Assembly (NCBI GenBank): GCA_938036875.1
Contig: CALHVX010000020.1
Location: 186,001 to 250,000, forward strand
Direction: 5' to 3'
Origin: an uncultured Pseudomonadales bacterium
Lineage (GTDB): Bacteria; Pseudomonadota; Gammaproteobacteria; Pseudomonadales; Azotimanducaceae
Length of the DNA stretch: 64,000 nucleotides
The translations under genes were made by a program, and so were the position numbers. The notes under the pieces were generated by a model, which was given only the letters and a program-made list of their open reading frames with translations, was not told the DNA's origin and made no database searches. Below are positions 1 through 9,158 of the stretch, piece after piece; positions within the stretch are counted from its first letter, which is position 1, and every line of letters begins with the position of its first letter.

Positions 1-94
1 CTTTGCCTGGGCTTGGAGATGGCGTGGGAAACTCTTCAAGAGTGATCGCGTTTTTGCCGGTGACCAGGGCAACTTGGATAGCGTTTGTTGTCAT
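1..94 (-). CDS. Partial MDR-type (zinc-binding-like) dehydrogenase, N-terminus only
   Basis: An ATG at 94 (minus) opens a frame that runs without a stop off the left edge, giving 31 residues. It starts MTTNAIQV and contains LEEFPTPSPSPGK, the typical beta-strand plus proline-rich start of medium-chain dehydrogenase/quinone reductase proteins before the GroES-like fold. The catalytic and NAD(P)-binding parts lie outside the window, so substrate and zinc content cannot be judged. It is divergent from the DsbA-like gene, with about 120 bases between them. The family call is inference from a short stretch. Confidence 0.5.
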   Translation of the reverse strand, partial: MTTNAIQVALVTGKNAITLEEFPTPSPSPGK

Positions 95-214
95 GAGCAA
101 GCCTAGTGCGGTTGAGTCGAAGTTTGTCCAGTGGCGATGGTAGCCTTAAGTTGTGGTAGATGCGAGGCAAGCTAACTAGAATGGAGGCCGGTTCAGTCGG
201 GTCTGGCGTTGCTA

Positions 215-847
215 ATGCGTATCGATATTTACTCAGATTTAGTTTGCCCTTGGTGCTTCATCGGTAAGCGCCGTCTAGATAGGGTATTGCTTGGCCCTGT
301 TGGTGAAGACATTCAGCTCCAATGGAAGCCTTACCAGCTATATCCAAACTTGCCGTTGGAGGGCGTCGAACGTGCACCTCACCTGCGCTCCCGCTATGGC
401 GATGCTGCCGACCCCGCCCACGTACCAAGCCGTATCGCCAGCGAAGCGGCGCAAGAGGGTATAGAGCTAAATTTTGGAGCGATGGAACGCCTACCAAATA
501 CCCAGCTCGGGCACCGATTGATGACTTATGCCTTGCCGTTCGGGGTTCAACATGAGCTTGCTGATCTATTGTTTCGCTACTATTTTGTTGAGGGGCGAGA
601 TGTTGGTGATGTGGCAACCTTACTCGGCGCCGCCCAGGCTGTAGGCCTGGATGCAAATGGTAGCGCCAGTGCATTGCAGGACGAGACCATTGCAGCCCAA
701 GTGAAGTCGGAGCTTGCGGAGGCAGCTGATGCCGGGGTTGGCGGGGTCCCGTGCTTTATGTTGGCCGGTACCTTTGCGTTGCCTGGCGTACAAACCCCAG
801 AAGTGATGGTGCAGTTTATTGAGCGTGCCAAGGCACGGCTGGGTTAA
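215..847 (+). CDS. DsbA-family (FrnE-like) oxidoreductase
   Basis: The 210-residue protein has the thioredoxin-fold active site CPWC at residues 11-14, directly after the first beta strand, as in FrnE/2-hydroxychromene-2-carboxylate isomerase-like DsbA relatives. The late GVGGVPCFML segment holds the cis-proline. There is no signal peptide, so it should act in the cytoplasm, probably in thiol-disulfide exchange. An in-frame TTG at 209 could start it two codons earlier. I prefer the ATG at 215, about 25 bases after a GGAGG-like stretch, though the spacing is not ideal. The physiological partner is unknown. Confidence 0.85.
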   Translation: MRIDIYSDLVCPWCFIGKRRLDRVLLGPVGEDIQLQWKPYQLYPNLPLEGVERAPHLRSRYGDAADPAHVPSRIASEAAQEGIELNFGAMERLPNTQLGHRLMTYALPFGVQHELADLLFRYYFVEGRDVGDVATLLGAAQAVGLDANGSASALQDETIAAQVKSELAEAADAGVGGVPCFMLAGTFALPGVQTPEVMVQFIERAKARLG

Positions 848-857
848 TCCTGTTCCG

Positions 858-1070
858 TTAGAGTTTTTTGGGTAGAACAAAGTTTGGGCTGGTGGGTTGG
901 CTGAACACGTGCTTGGCCACCACGTTGTAGACGTGACCACAACTTTTGCAGTGTACAACCATAAACCACGGTTGCCTGGATTTTGCGCGTTCAACGCTAT
1001 CTTGGGACACAATGTTGGCGATGCCTTGAATGCCGCAATCGGGGCATTTGGGTTCAGCAGTGGTAGCCAT
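858..1070 (-). CDS. Small zinc-ribbon protein
   Basis: This 70-residue protein has two zinc-knuckle cysteine pairs, CPDC at residues 9-12 and CKSC at about 41-44, a classic four-cysteine zinc ribbon. The rest is short and basic with no membrane segment. It lies between the DsbA-like gene (convergent) and cysE, on the same strand as cysE and about 50 bases downstream of it. The ribbon suggests a nucleic-acid or protein-binding role, but I do not recognise a characterised family. The ATG start is preceded by AGAGAG, a weak ribosome binding site. Confidence 0.7.
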   Translation of the reverse strand: MATTAEPKCPDCGIQGIANIVSQDSVERAKSRQPWFMVVHCKSCGHVYNVVAKHVFSQPTSPNFVLPKKL

Positions 1071-1118
1071 CGTACATCTCTCTTAAGTGTTTATTTTTTG
1101 AGTTGTACCTTTGAATGG

Positions 1119-2018
1119 TTAATCCTCACTGGCAAGCTCATCGCCGTCACAACATAAACTCTGATCCATGTCGTGTGCGGCAACCGTATCGGGCGCATGT
1201 TTACTCACCACTTGGGCCGGCACACCAGCCACCGTTGTGTTTGCCGGTACGTCTTCTAGCACCACGCTACCAGCAGCAACCTTTGCCCCTTCACCCACCT
1301 CGATGTTGCCAATGACTTTGCAGCCTGCTGACAGCAGCACACCGCGGCGTATCTTTGGGTGCCGGTCACCAGTGGTTTTGCCGGTGCCACCCAAAGTGAC
1401 GGAGTGCAAGATGGAGACGTCGTCTTCAACAACCGCGGTTTCGCCCATCACAATGCCGGTTGCATGATCGAGCATAATGCCGGAGCCGATGGTGGCAGCC
1501 GGATGGATATCAACGCCTAAACTGACACTGATTTGGTTCTGGAAGAAGCTGGCCAAGGTGCGACGACCTTGGTGCCAAAGCCAGTGCGCAACCCGATGCG
1601 CTTGCAGTGCGTGGAAGCCTTTGTAAAACAGGAACGGCGTCGATAAATCTTCGCACGCAGGGTCACGCGTAAAAGTGGCCAGCATGTCAATCTCCGCAGC
1701 CTTGAGCATGTCGGTATCGCCGTCTGCCGCTTCTTTGACAACGTCCCGAATGAGCATGGTAGGGATCATTGGATTGTCGAGCTTGCTGGCTAGGCGAAAG
1801 CTCAGTGCATCGGCAAAGCTTTGGTGATTCAAAATAGTGGCGTAGAAGTAGCTCCCTAAAATGGGCTCTTCCATCGCTTTGCGCTCGGCTTCAACTCGCA
1901 GCAACGACCAAAGATCGTCTGAATCGCCGGCCAGGCCTGTGGTCAGTCGAGCCTGCTCTAGCACCTCGTGATAGCGATGTTGCAAAAGTTTGGTCACATT
2001 GGTCGCCACGGATAACAC
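1119..2018 (-). CDS. cysE: Serine O-acetyltransferase
   Basis: CysE makes O-acetylserine from serine and acetyl-CoA, the first committed step of cysteine synthesis. The 299-residue protein has the all-helical N-terminal SATase domain (residues about 20-155) and a left-handed beta-helix of hexapeptide repeats with HPAATIGSGIMLDH, GETAVVEDDV and HSVTLGGTGK. These carry the family catalytic histidines. It is slightly longer than the roughly 273-residue E. coli enzyme because of a C-terminal tail rich in Asp and Cys. It is divergent from nadK with 130 bases between. No CysB site was recognised. Confidence 0.95.
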   Translation of the reverse strand: MLSVATNVTKLLQHRYHEVLEQARLTTGLAGDSDDLWSLLRVEAERKAMEEPILGSYFYATILNHQSFADALSFRLASKLDNPMIPTMLIRDVVKEAADGDTDMLKAAEIDMLATFTRDPACEDLSTPFLFYKGFHALQAHRVAHWLWHQGRRTLASFFQNQISVSLGVDIHPAATIGSGIMLDHATGIVMGETAVVEDDVSILHSVTLGGTGKTTGDRHPKIRRGVLLSAGCKVIGNIEVGEGAKVAAGSVVLEDVPANTTVAGVPAQVVSKHAPDTVAAHDMDQSLCCDGDELASED

Positions 2019-2148
2019 CCAGTGGTTAGAAGGGGTCTTCAGCCTAGCGAGCGCGTGACAGAATGCAAGCGTTGTCGCGGCTGTTTTGCTCTAGTAATGT
2101 GCGCTAGCCCCAAAACCAACCTGGCTTTGATTAAAATGATATTAGCTT

Positions 2149-3042
2149 ATGACTACTGAGTTCCATTGTGTGGGGTTGATTGCCCGACCACAGCCCGATG
2201 CCGCGGTGCTGGATAGCGTGCGATTAGTGGCCCGACATTTAGAGAAGCATGGGCTTCAGGTAGTGTTTGATGACCCCACGGGTGTTGCGCTGCAAGTTGA
2301 ACCCAAGCTCTGTGTTAGTCGTGAGCAGCTAGCTCAAGCCTGTGACTTGCTGGTGGTGGTTGGTGGTGATGGCAGCTTGCTTGGCGTGGGCCGAGATTTG
2401 TCCCACACACAGATCCCCGTGCTTGGTGTGAACCGTGGGGGCTTGGGTTTTTTAGCCGACATCGCACCGGACCAGATCGAAGCACAGCTGAGCCAAGTGT
2501 TGGCCGGTCAGTATTTGATTGAAGAGCATTTTCTGCTGGATGCTTGGGTGATGCGCAACGGTGAGCAGTTGGTACGATCGCCTGCGCTAAACGACGTGGT
2601 GGTCCATCCTTCAAGCGTTGCCCGCATGTTGGAATTCTCACTTTACGTGGATGACGAGTTTGTCTACGACCAGCGCTCAGATGGGTTGATCATTGCGTCT
2701 CCTACGGGTTCTACCGCTTATGCGTTGTCAGCAGGTGGCCCGATTATGCACCCCAGCTTAGATGCCATTGTTATTGTGCCCATGTTTCCTCACACCTTAA
2801 CCTCACGCCCCATTGTGGTTGGCGGTGGCAGCAAGCTACGTATTACCTTGGGTGATGCGGGGTATCCCACCGCAAAAATGGTTTGCGATTCGCAAATTCG
2901 TCAGGAGTTTGTGGTGGGTGACGAGGTGCACATTGCAAAGTACGAACACTCGTTACGCTTGCTCTACCCCATAGAGCACAGCTTTTATGAGTCCTGTCGC
3001 AGCAAGCTCGATTGGGCCAGCCGCTTAGGTGGCAAAAGTTAG
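2149..3042 (+). CDS. nadK: NAD kinase
   Basis: NadK phosphorylates NAD to NADP in the cytosol. The 297-residue length matches the bacterial family (E. coli 292). The GGDGS phosphate-binding motif sits at residues 72-76, and the second conserved segment, SPTGSTAYALSAGGPI, at about 183-198. The gene is divergent from cysE. Its TAG stop overlaps the stop of the convergent MobA-like gene by 4 bases (3039-3042). Confidence 0.97.
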   Translation: MTTEFHCVGLIARPQPDAAVLDSVRLVARHLEKHGLQVVFDDPTGVALQVEPKLCVSREQLAQACDLLVVVGGDGSLLGVGRDLSHTQIPVLGVNRGGLGFLADIAPDQIEAQLSQVLAGQYLIEEHFLLDAWVMRNGEQLVRSPALNDVVVHPSSVARMLEFSLYVDDEFVYDQRSDGLIIASPTGSTAYALSAGGPIMHPSLDAIVIVPMFPHTLTSRPIVVGGGSKLRITLGDAGYPTAKMVCDSQIRQEFVVGDEVHIAKYEHSLRLLYPIEHSFYESCRSKLDWASRLGGKS

Positions 3043-3629
3043 GTAAGGATATCTTGTGGTTGATCGATGTCATGGTGGATGCCCGGATCGTCAACCGCTA
3101 GCAAGTGCACAGCTTGGGGTTGCGAGCGGATGATAGCGCGGGCACCTTGATCACCGGTTAGTTTGGTAAACGCCCCAAGGTAATCGCTACTAAAAACCAC
3201 CGGATTGCCGGATTTACCTTGGTAGGTGGGTTGCAGGATAAAGGGCGCTGTCAGCTTGGCGCTGCACTTTTGCAGTTGTTGCAGCGTGTTGGGTTGAACG
3301 TAGGGCATATCGGCTAAAGCGACGGTTACCGTTGTTGAAGTCGGCGCCAGTGCTAACAGGTGGCCGGCACCGCTAGCCAGCGAATGGCCCATGCCTTTAG
3401 CGGCATCCTGCGCGTACACAATTTGAGTGACGGTAAGGCTTTGCGCCAACGCTTCGTCGCCGGGTCGAAGCACGACAACAATTTGCTTGTAGTAACGCTG
3501 ATACAGCATAAGCGTCGTGGCCAATAGGCTGCTACCCGTTGCCAGTGCGTGTTGGCGTTTATCGCTGCCAAAGCGTGTGCCACGGCCAGCGGCAAGCAAG
3601 ATGAGCGCGCCTTGTTGTATCGGCGACAT
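3039..3629 (-). CDS. MobA-like nucleotidyltransferase (MocA/CoxC type)
   Basis: The 196-residue protein begins with LLAAGRGTRFGSDKR, the glycine-rich nucleotide-binding loop of molybdopterin nucleotidyltransferases. ALADMPYVQPNTL, holding the metal-binding Asp, follows at about residue 100. Relatives attach CMP or GMP to molybdopterin for molybdo-hydroxylases. It starts 10 bases after the end of xdhC-like gene 3640-4638, so the two are almost surely co-transcribed. Which dinucleotide cofactor it makes cannot be read from the sequence. No molybdoenzyme is present in the window. Confidence 0.85.
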   Translation of the reverse strand: MSPIQQGALILLAAGRGTRFGSDKRQHALATGSSLLATTLMLYQRYYKQIVVVLRPGDEALAQSLTVTQIVYAQDAAKGMGHSLASGAGHLLALAPTSTTVTVALADMPYVQPNTLQQLQKCSAKLTAPFILQPTYQGKSGNPVVFSSDYLGAFTKLTGDQGARAIIRSQPQAVHLLAVDDPGIHHDIDQPQDILT

Positions 3630-3639
3630 AGGTCAGACG

Positions 3640-4638
3640 CTAAGCGGTTAAGGTTTGCAATTGCTCTGCTGCAACGCTGCGTACTCTTTTGCGCACCGCG
3701 GTGATCTCCGCAAGGATGGCAATCGCAATTTCCGGTGGGGTTTTACTGCCGATGGGTAAGCCAATAGGTGCATGCAGCTTATCGAGATCGGTGTTTGTCA
3801 CATCCAGCGCCAACAAGCGCTCGCGGCGGTTGGCCGAGGTTCGGGTCGACCCCATAGCGCCAATATAAAAGGCGTCGGTTGCTAAGGCTTCAAGCAACCC
3901 CATATCGTCGATGCGTGGGTCGTGGGTCAGCGCCACAATGGCTGAAGCGCTATCTCCAGCATGCTTACGAACCGCATCGTCTGGCATGTCTTGAACTTTG
4001 GTCACACCTGCCACGGGGAAATCATCGAGCAGGTGCTCACGCGGGTCACAAACCGTGACTTGGTAGTCCAGCATCAGGGCCATTTGGGCCAGGTACTGAG
4101 AGACCATGCCCGCGCCGATGATAAACAGTTGGTGAGCAGGTCCGTAGGTGTGAGTCAGCTGCTGGTTCGCCGCGTCCCACACGAGCTCTTGGTATTCTGC
4201 AACGGTCTGTGCGCTGAACTGACCATTGGTTAGGTCAAGGTGGCGCTGGACCAACTCGCGTGAGGTCAAGGCGCTGGTCAGTTGGGCAAAGTGGGCTTTG
4301 GTTGTAGCGTCCGGCCTTAAGGGTTCCACCACAATGTTCAGATGCCCACCACAGGGCAGACCAAGGCGCTCTGTCTCTTCTGGGGTGACGCCATAGCTGA
4401 AGAACTGCGCCTGCTCAGCCGCAAGCTCACCTTGGGTCAATTTGTCTAACAAATCGTCTTCTACGCAACCACCGGACAGAGAGCCCACGAGTTGGCCCTG
4501 AGGGTTGCAGGTCAGCAACGAGCCAACCGGGCGGGGCGATGAGCCCCAGGTCTCAACCACAGTTCCTAACCAGCACTTTTGGCCGTCGGCCAACCATTGC
4601 TGAATCTGGTTTAGTACTTCGCTATCAACGGCTTGCAT
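3640..4638 (-). CDS. XdhC/CoxI-family molybdoenzyme maturation factor
   Basis: The 332-residue protein has the two family parts: an N-terminal XdhC/CoxI domain with WGSSPRPVGSLL and the cysteine segment LSGGCVEDDL, and a C-terminal Rossmann domain starting FIIGAGMVSQYLA (about residue 172). XdhC proteins bind molybdenum cofactor, help its sulfuration and deliver it to xanthine dehydrogenase-like enzymes. The neighbour downstream is a MobA-like transferase, a common partner. The ATG at 4638 is the natural start. The client enzyme is unknown. Confidence 0.9.
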   Translation of the reverse strand: MQAVDSEVLNQIQQWLADGQKCWLGTVVETWGSSPRPVGSLLTCNPQGQLVGSLSGGCVEDDLLDKLTQGELAAEQAQFFSYGVTPEETERLGLPCGGHLNIVVEPLRPDATTKAHFAQLTSALTSRELVQRHLDLTNGQFSAQTVAEYQELVWDAANQQLTHTYGPAHQLFIIGAGMVSQYLAQMALMLDYQVTVCDPREHLLDDFPVAGVTKVQDMPDDAVRKHAGDSASAIVALTHDPRIDDMGLLEALATDAFYIGAMGSTRTSANRRERLLALDVTNTDLDKLHAPIGLPIGSKTPPEIAIAILAEITAVRKRVRSVAAEQLQTLTA

Positions 4639-4718
4639 GTGCCCCCTTGGACAACACTATTGTCTGGTCCAATGTTACTATTTTCCTGGATATATTTCCT
4701 TGTAGGCAGCCCTAACTC

Positions 4719-5543
4719 TTGCGTGTTCTTGAAACCTCCACTGACGAGGATCTAGCCGACTTTTCCCGGTTTTTGTGGGGGGAGCGTCTGCGCCACCGAA
4801 TATACGAAGAAAGTGGGGTGCAAATCATCGAAGTGGCTACCGCTGACGATGCGCCCCAAGTACGCCATCACTACAATGAATGGCGGGCAGGGCGCATTGT
4901 GGTGGAGCCAGAACCGCTGTTGCCCCCGCGCCGGGTGGAGGTGGCTCGTTGGTTCAGACACAACCCGGCGGTCGCTGTGCTGGTTGTGTTGCTGGTGCTG
5001 TGCTTTCCGCTGACCCTAAATCTGGAGTCACCCACGGGCCTAGTGCATTGGTTCACCTTTACCACGGCACCCCATGTGCAAATTCCAAGCGAGACATGGC
5101 AGGTTTGGCGCTGGTTCACGCCTATGCTGCTGCACTTTGGCATTGTGCACCTTGCCTTCAATGCGGCCTTACTTTGGGAGTTGGGTCGCCGGGTAGAAGG
5201 TCAGCTTGGTTCGTTACGGTTATTGACCCTAGTCTTGGTGGTGGCTGGCGTTAGCAACTGGGCTCAATATTTGTGGAGCCCGGGTGCAACCTTCGGCGGC
5301 TTTAGCGGTGTCGATTATGGCCTGTTGGGCTTTATCGTGACCTCCTCTAGATTGCGTCCAAATTCTAAGGCTTGGTTGCTACCGCAAGGCTTTGCGTTGG
5401 GGCTTCTGGGTTTTTTGGTGTTGTTCTCAACTGGTATCACGGCTAGCTTTGGTCTACACATTGCCAATGCCGCTCACTGGGGTGGTTTGATCAGTGGTGT
5501 GGTTTGTGCCGGCGTATGGCATCGCATAAGACGCCAAGGTTAG
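4719..5543 (+). CDS. GlpG-type rhomboid intramembrane serine protease
   Basis: The 274-residue protein has a GlpG-like soluble N-terminal domain (residues about 1-65), then a six-helix membrane core. The catalytic serine is in GFSGVDYG (Ser196) and its histidine in ANAAHWGG (His253). HLAFNAA at 144-150 supplies the conserved His and Asn of the oxyanion site. It cleaves membrane proteins within or near transmembrane helices; the substrates are unknown. The start is a TTG at 4719 and no nearby ATG fits. The stop at 5541 is followed two bases later by the DUF2797 start, suggesting an operon through to pepN. Confidence 0.92.
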   Translation: MRVLETSTDEDLADFSRFLWGERLRHRIYEESGVQIIEVATADDAPQVRHHYNEWRAGRIVVEPEPLLPPRRVEVARWFRHNPAVAVLVVLLVLCFPLTLNLESPTGLVHWFTFTTAPHVQIPSETWQVWRWFTPMLLHFGIVHLAFNAALLWELGRRVEGQLGSLRLLTLVLVVAGVSNWAQYLWSPGATFGGFSGVDYGLLGFIVTSSRLRPNSKAWLLPQGFALGLLGFLVLFSTGITASFGLHIANAAHWGGLISGVVCAGVWHRIRRQG

Positions 5544-5544
5544 C

Positions 5545-6465
5545 GTGGCTATGCAGGATATCTATAGCGGGTTCAGTGAAAAGATGCAGTACCAAGCCGC
5601 GCCGGAGGCTGGGGTTGCCATGACCTGTGATTGGCCTGTGGGTGGGGAGAAGCTACCCATCTCCCAGTGGCTGGGAGCCCAGGTTCGGCTTGAGTTCACC
5701 GGTGCTATTCATTGCTGCAACTGCGGTCAGGCGACTAAACGCAGTTATAGTCAGGGTTATTGTTACAACTGCTTTAAGCGTTTAGCTCGATGTGATCTGT
5801 GCATGATGGCGCCGACGCGCTGTCACTACGACAAGGGAACTTGTCGGGAGCCCCAGTGGGGTGAATCCTTTTGCTTTGCCCCGCATCTGGTTTATCTCGC
5901 GAACAGCAGCGATATTAAGGTTGGTATCACTCGACCGGGACAAGAGTTCACGCGCTGGACAGACCAAGGAGCAGAGCAAGGGTTGGTCATTCTCTATACC
6001 GACACTCGCCAACTTGCAGGTGCGCTGGAGGCAACGCTGGGGCAGTGGGTTAGTGACCGCTCCAATTGGCGGAAGTTGATCAGCGAACCAGCAACTCCCA
6101 TAGACTTGCGCGTTCAGGCTGACGCTCTATTATCGCGCCTAGCCAAGCTTCCAACAGGAGCAGCATTGGCGCCGTCTCAGCAACCCCAGCAGTTGACTTA
6201 CCCAGTTCAAGGCTACGCGTCACCGAAAAGCCTTAAGCTGAAGGCGGGCGAGGCAGTGGAAGGTGAGTTGCTTGGTATTCGTGGGCAGTATCTGTTGTTT
6301 GCGCAAGGCGCGCTAAACGTGCGCAATTTGACCTCCATGGCGGTCACGATTACCAACCTGTCCGGGTCAAGTGAGGCTAAACTTTCGAGGTCAACCACCG
6401 AGTCTGCAAGCAACCGTGCGCAGAGCGTGGCTGATGATGATTCACAAATGGAGCTTTTTAATTGA
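5545..6465 (+). CDS. DUF2797 family protein with zinc-binding cysteines
   Basis: The 306-residue protein is cysteine rich in its first 110 residues, with CNCG, CYNC, CDLC and later single cysteines. This pattern is typical of the DUF2797 family, for which I know no established function. The segment VYLANSSDIKVGITR resembles the GIY-YIG-like core reported for related proteins, but that link is inference. The C-terminal 80 residues are less conserved. GTG at 5545 is favoured over ATG at 5551 because AAGG lies 6 bases upstream. Its TGA stop overlaps the pepN TTG start by 3 bases. Confidence 0.8.
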   Translation: MAMQDIYSGFSEKMQYQAAPEAGVAMTCDWPVGGEKLPISQWLGAQVRLEFTGAIHCCNCGQATKRSYSQGYCYNCFKRLARCDLCMMAPTRCHYDKGTCREPQWGESFCFAPHLVYLANSSDIKVGITRPGQEFTRWTDQGAEQGLVILYTDTRQLAGALEATLGQWVSDRSNWRKLISEPATPIDLRVQADALLSRLAKLPTGAALAPSQQPQQLTYPVQGYASPKSLKLKAGEAVEGELLGIRGQYLLFAQGALNVRNLTSMAVTITNLSGSSEAKLSRSTTESASNRAQSVADDDSQMELFN

Positions 6466-9146
6466 GTGCACCCAATTCTTCGGTAATTCGGCTTGAGGAC
6501 TACCAGGCAACCGACTTTGCCACGCTAACCACACAGCTGGCCGTTGATATTCACGACGGTGAAACCTTTGTGGATTGTCGCCAGCAGTTGGTTAGGCGTG
6601 ATGCTGCCGCTACTGACCCGGCCGCCTTAGTGTTGGCTGGGCAAGAACTGGTGCTGCTGGATCTGGCCATCGATGGTCGGGTGTTGGCTGGCAACGAATA
6701 CCGGGTGGATGCGGAGTCGCTAACCATCTTTGCCGTCCCAAATCAGTGTGAGCTTCGGGTGCGTACGCGGATAGTGCCCGAAGAGAACACGGCGTTAGAA
6801 GGATTGTACAAATCCGGCAGCATGTATTGCACTCAATGTGAAGCCGAAGGGTTTCGCAAGATTACCTACTACCAAGATCGCCCAGATGTCTTGTCCGTGT
6901 TTACCACCGAAGTGACCGCAGATGCTCAGCAATACCCGGTGCTATTGGCAAATGGCAATTGCACGGCGGACGTGACTAACGCCGGTCGACGTACGGTGAC
7001 TTGGCACGACCCGCATCCAAAGCCCAGCTATTTGTTTGCTCTAGTAGCCGGTAACTTGAGCTTGCTTGAAGATGAGTTTGTCACCGCCTCTGGTCGCAAG
7101 GTGGTGCTGCATATTTACTCTGAGCCCCACAACATAGATCAATGTGGGTATGCCATGGATGCATTGCAACGTTCAATGCGTTGGGATGAAGAGGTCTATG
7201 GGCGTGAGTACGACCTAGATATTTTTATGATCGTGGCGGTTGATGATTTCAACATGGGTGCCATGGAGAACAAAGGGCTCAATATATTCAATACCTCCTG
7301 TGTGTTGGCAACGCCGGATACCGCGACCGACTTAGCCTATCAGCGGGTTGAGGCGGTGGTGGCGCACGAGTACTTCCATAACTGGTCTGGCAACCGGGTA
7401 ACTTGTCGAGACTGGTTTCAACTGAGCTTAAAAGAAGGCTTTACTGTGTTTCGCGATTCGCAGTTTTCATCCGACATGCACTCGCCGGCGGCCAAGCGCA
7501 TAGCAGACGTCAACCAGCTGCGCGCTGTGCAGTTTGCGGAAGATTCATCGCCTCTTGCGCACGCGGTGCGACCACGCTCTTACTTGGAAATATCCAACTT
7601 CTATACACCCACAATCTACGAGAAAGGGGCTGAAGTAGTTCGCATGCTCCACACCTGTTTGGGTGCAGAAAAATTTCGAGCGGGTAGCGATCTCTATTTT
7701 GACCGTCACGACGGCTCAGCGGCCACCACCGAAGACTTTGTGCAAGCGATGGAGGCGGCTTCAAGCCAGGATTTTTCGCGATTTCGCCAATGGTACGAGC
7801 AAGCGGGGACACCCCAGTTAACGGTTGCTAGTACATGGCAGGGCGGGACCTTTGCACTAACCGTTGCGCAGCAGACGCCGGCAACCCCCGGGCAGCCGGA
7901 TAAAGGCCCTACTCATATTCCGATTGTTATGGCGCTGTTGGCGGCTGATGGTTCACCGCTGGCTGTGGATGATCTGCAGATGCACTGCGATGACTCTGCG
8001 CGGGTTGAGTTGCGTGAAGGGGAAATTGTGCTGCATCTACTGCAAGCGCAAAGCCAGCTATCCATCAAGGGCCTAGCCGCGGAGCCGCAAGTGAGTTTTT
8101 TGCGTGGCTTCTCCGCGCCGGTACGCGTTCGTTGGGATAGACCGGCAAGCGCGTTAAGATTTTTAGCCGAGTATGACAGCGACGGGTTTGCCCGCTGGGA
8201 TGTGTTGCAATCTTTGCTGGTAGACGAGGTGGTGCGGCTGGGTGACGAATTGATTGCCAACAAAGCAGCCGTCGCTCTAGACCCAGAGTTGTTGCTGCTG
8301 GTGGAATCTTTGATTGCCCAGGCCTTGGCGGCCGAGCGCGGTGCTGAGGCCTTAGGCATCATGGCTGAGATGCTGACCTTACCTGGCGAGCTCTATCTGT
8401 TTGAGCAGGTCGACAAGATAGATGTTGAGGCTTTGTGTGGCGGACGCCAGTACTTGCAGCAGCAGTTGGGCGAGCGCTTGAACGCGGGTTGGCTTGCCTT
8501 GTACGAAGCCAACCGTTCAACCCAAGCTTACAAACCCACTTCGGTTGCGATGGCGGCACGGCGGCTGCAGAACTTAGCCTTGAGTTACTTGTGTGCATCT
8601 GGCCGCGATGAAACCGAACGCTTGCTGGCGCACTACGAGCACGCCGACAACCTAACGGATAGACGTGCCGGACTGGTGGAGATTGCTAACGCCCCTTGGC
8701 TTGATGCAAACAAACGCTCGAGCCTGTTAGAAGCCTTTTTTGAGCGTTGGCAGGACCAGGCGCTGGTGGTGAATCAGTGGTTAGGGATCATGGCGTCGAA
8801 TCGTTTGGCAACCGCCGCAGATTTAGCTGCGCTTGAAGCGCACCCGAGCTACGATCAACGTAACCCAAACAAAGTTCGCAGCCTGCTTGGCGGTTTTAGC
8901 CAAGCAAACCAACGTAATTTCCATGCGGCTGACGGTAGTGGTTATGCCTATCTCGCCGGAAAGATCGTTGAGCTCAATGCCAGCAATCCACAAATCGCGG
9001 CACGCTGTGCGCAGCCGTTAACGCGTTGGCGCCGTTACACTGATGCTCGTGGTGCGCGTATGCGCGCTGCGCTAGAAACCATTGCCGCAGCGCCGGATCT
9101 ATCGAAAGACGTGTATGAGATTGTTAGCAAAGGCTTGTCTAGCTGA
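6462..9146 (+). CDS. pepN: Aminopeptidase N (M1 family)
   Basis: PepN removes N-terminal residues from peptides in the cytoplasm. The 894-residue protein has the substrate-recognition motif GAMEN at 266-270 and the zinc site HEYFHNW at 302-308, with the third ligand Glu325 in LKEGFTVF. This is followed by the beta-sandwich and the long helical C-terminal domain of the PepN subgroup (E. coli 870). A TTG start at 6462 lies inside the stop of the DUF2797 gene, implying translational coupling. The gene ends 12 bases from the convergent batD stop. Confidence 0.97.
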   Translation: MSAPNSSVIRLEDYQATDFATLTTQLAVDIHDGETFVDCRQQLVRRDAAATDPAALVLAGQELVLLDLAIDGRVLAGNEYRVDAESLTIFAVPNQCELRVRTRIVPEENTALEGLYKSGSMYCTQCEAEGFRKITYYQDRPDVLSVFTTEVTADAQQYPVLLANGNCTADVTNAGRRTVTWHDPHPKPSYLFALVAGNLSLLEDEFVTASGRKVVLHIYSEPHNIDQCGYAMDALQRSMRWDEEVYGREYDLDIFMIVAVDDFNMGAMENKGLNIFNTSCVLATPDTATDLAYQRVEAVVAHEYFHNWSGNRVTCRDWFQLSLKEGFTVFRDSQFSSDMHSPAAKRIADVNQLRAVQFAEDSSPLAHAVRPRSYLEISNFYTPTIYEKGAEVVRMLHTCLGAEKFRAGSDLYFDRHDGSAATTEDFVQAMEAASSQDFSRFRQWYEQAGTPQLTVASTWQGGTFALTVAQQTPATPGQPDKGPTHIPIVMALLAADGSPLAVDDLQMHCDDSARVELREGEIVLHLLQAQSQLSIKGLAAEPQVSFLRGFSAPVRVRWDRPASALRFLAEYDSDGFARWDVLQSLLVDEVVRLGDELIANKAAVALDPELLLLVESLIAQALAAERGAEALGIMAEMLTLPGELYLFEQVDKIDVEALCGGRQYLQQQLGERLNAGWLALYEANRSTQAYKPTSVAMAARRLQNLALSYLCASGRDETERLLAHYEHADNLTDRRAGLVEIANAPWLDANKRSSLLEAFFERWQDQALVVNQWLGIMASNRLATAADLAALEAHPSYDQRNPNKVRSLLGGFSQANQRNFHAADGSGYAYLAGKIVELNASNPQIAARCAQPLTRWRRYTDARGARMRAALETIAAAPDLSKDVYEIVSKGLSS

Positions 9147-9158
9147 GTGGTCTGGCCC

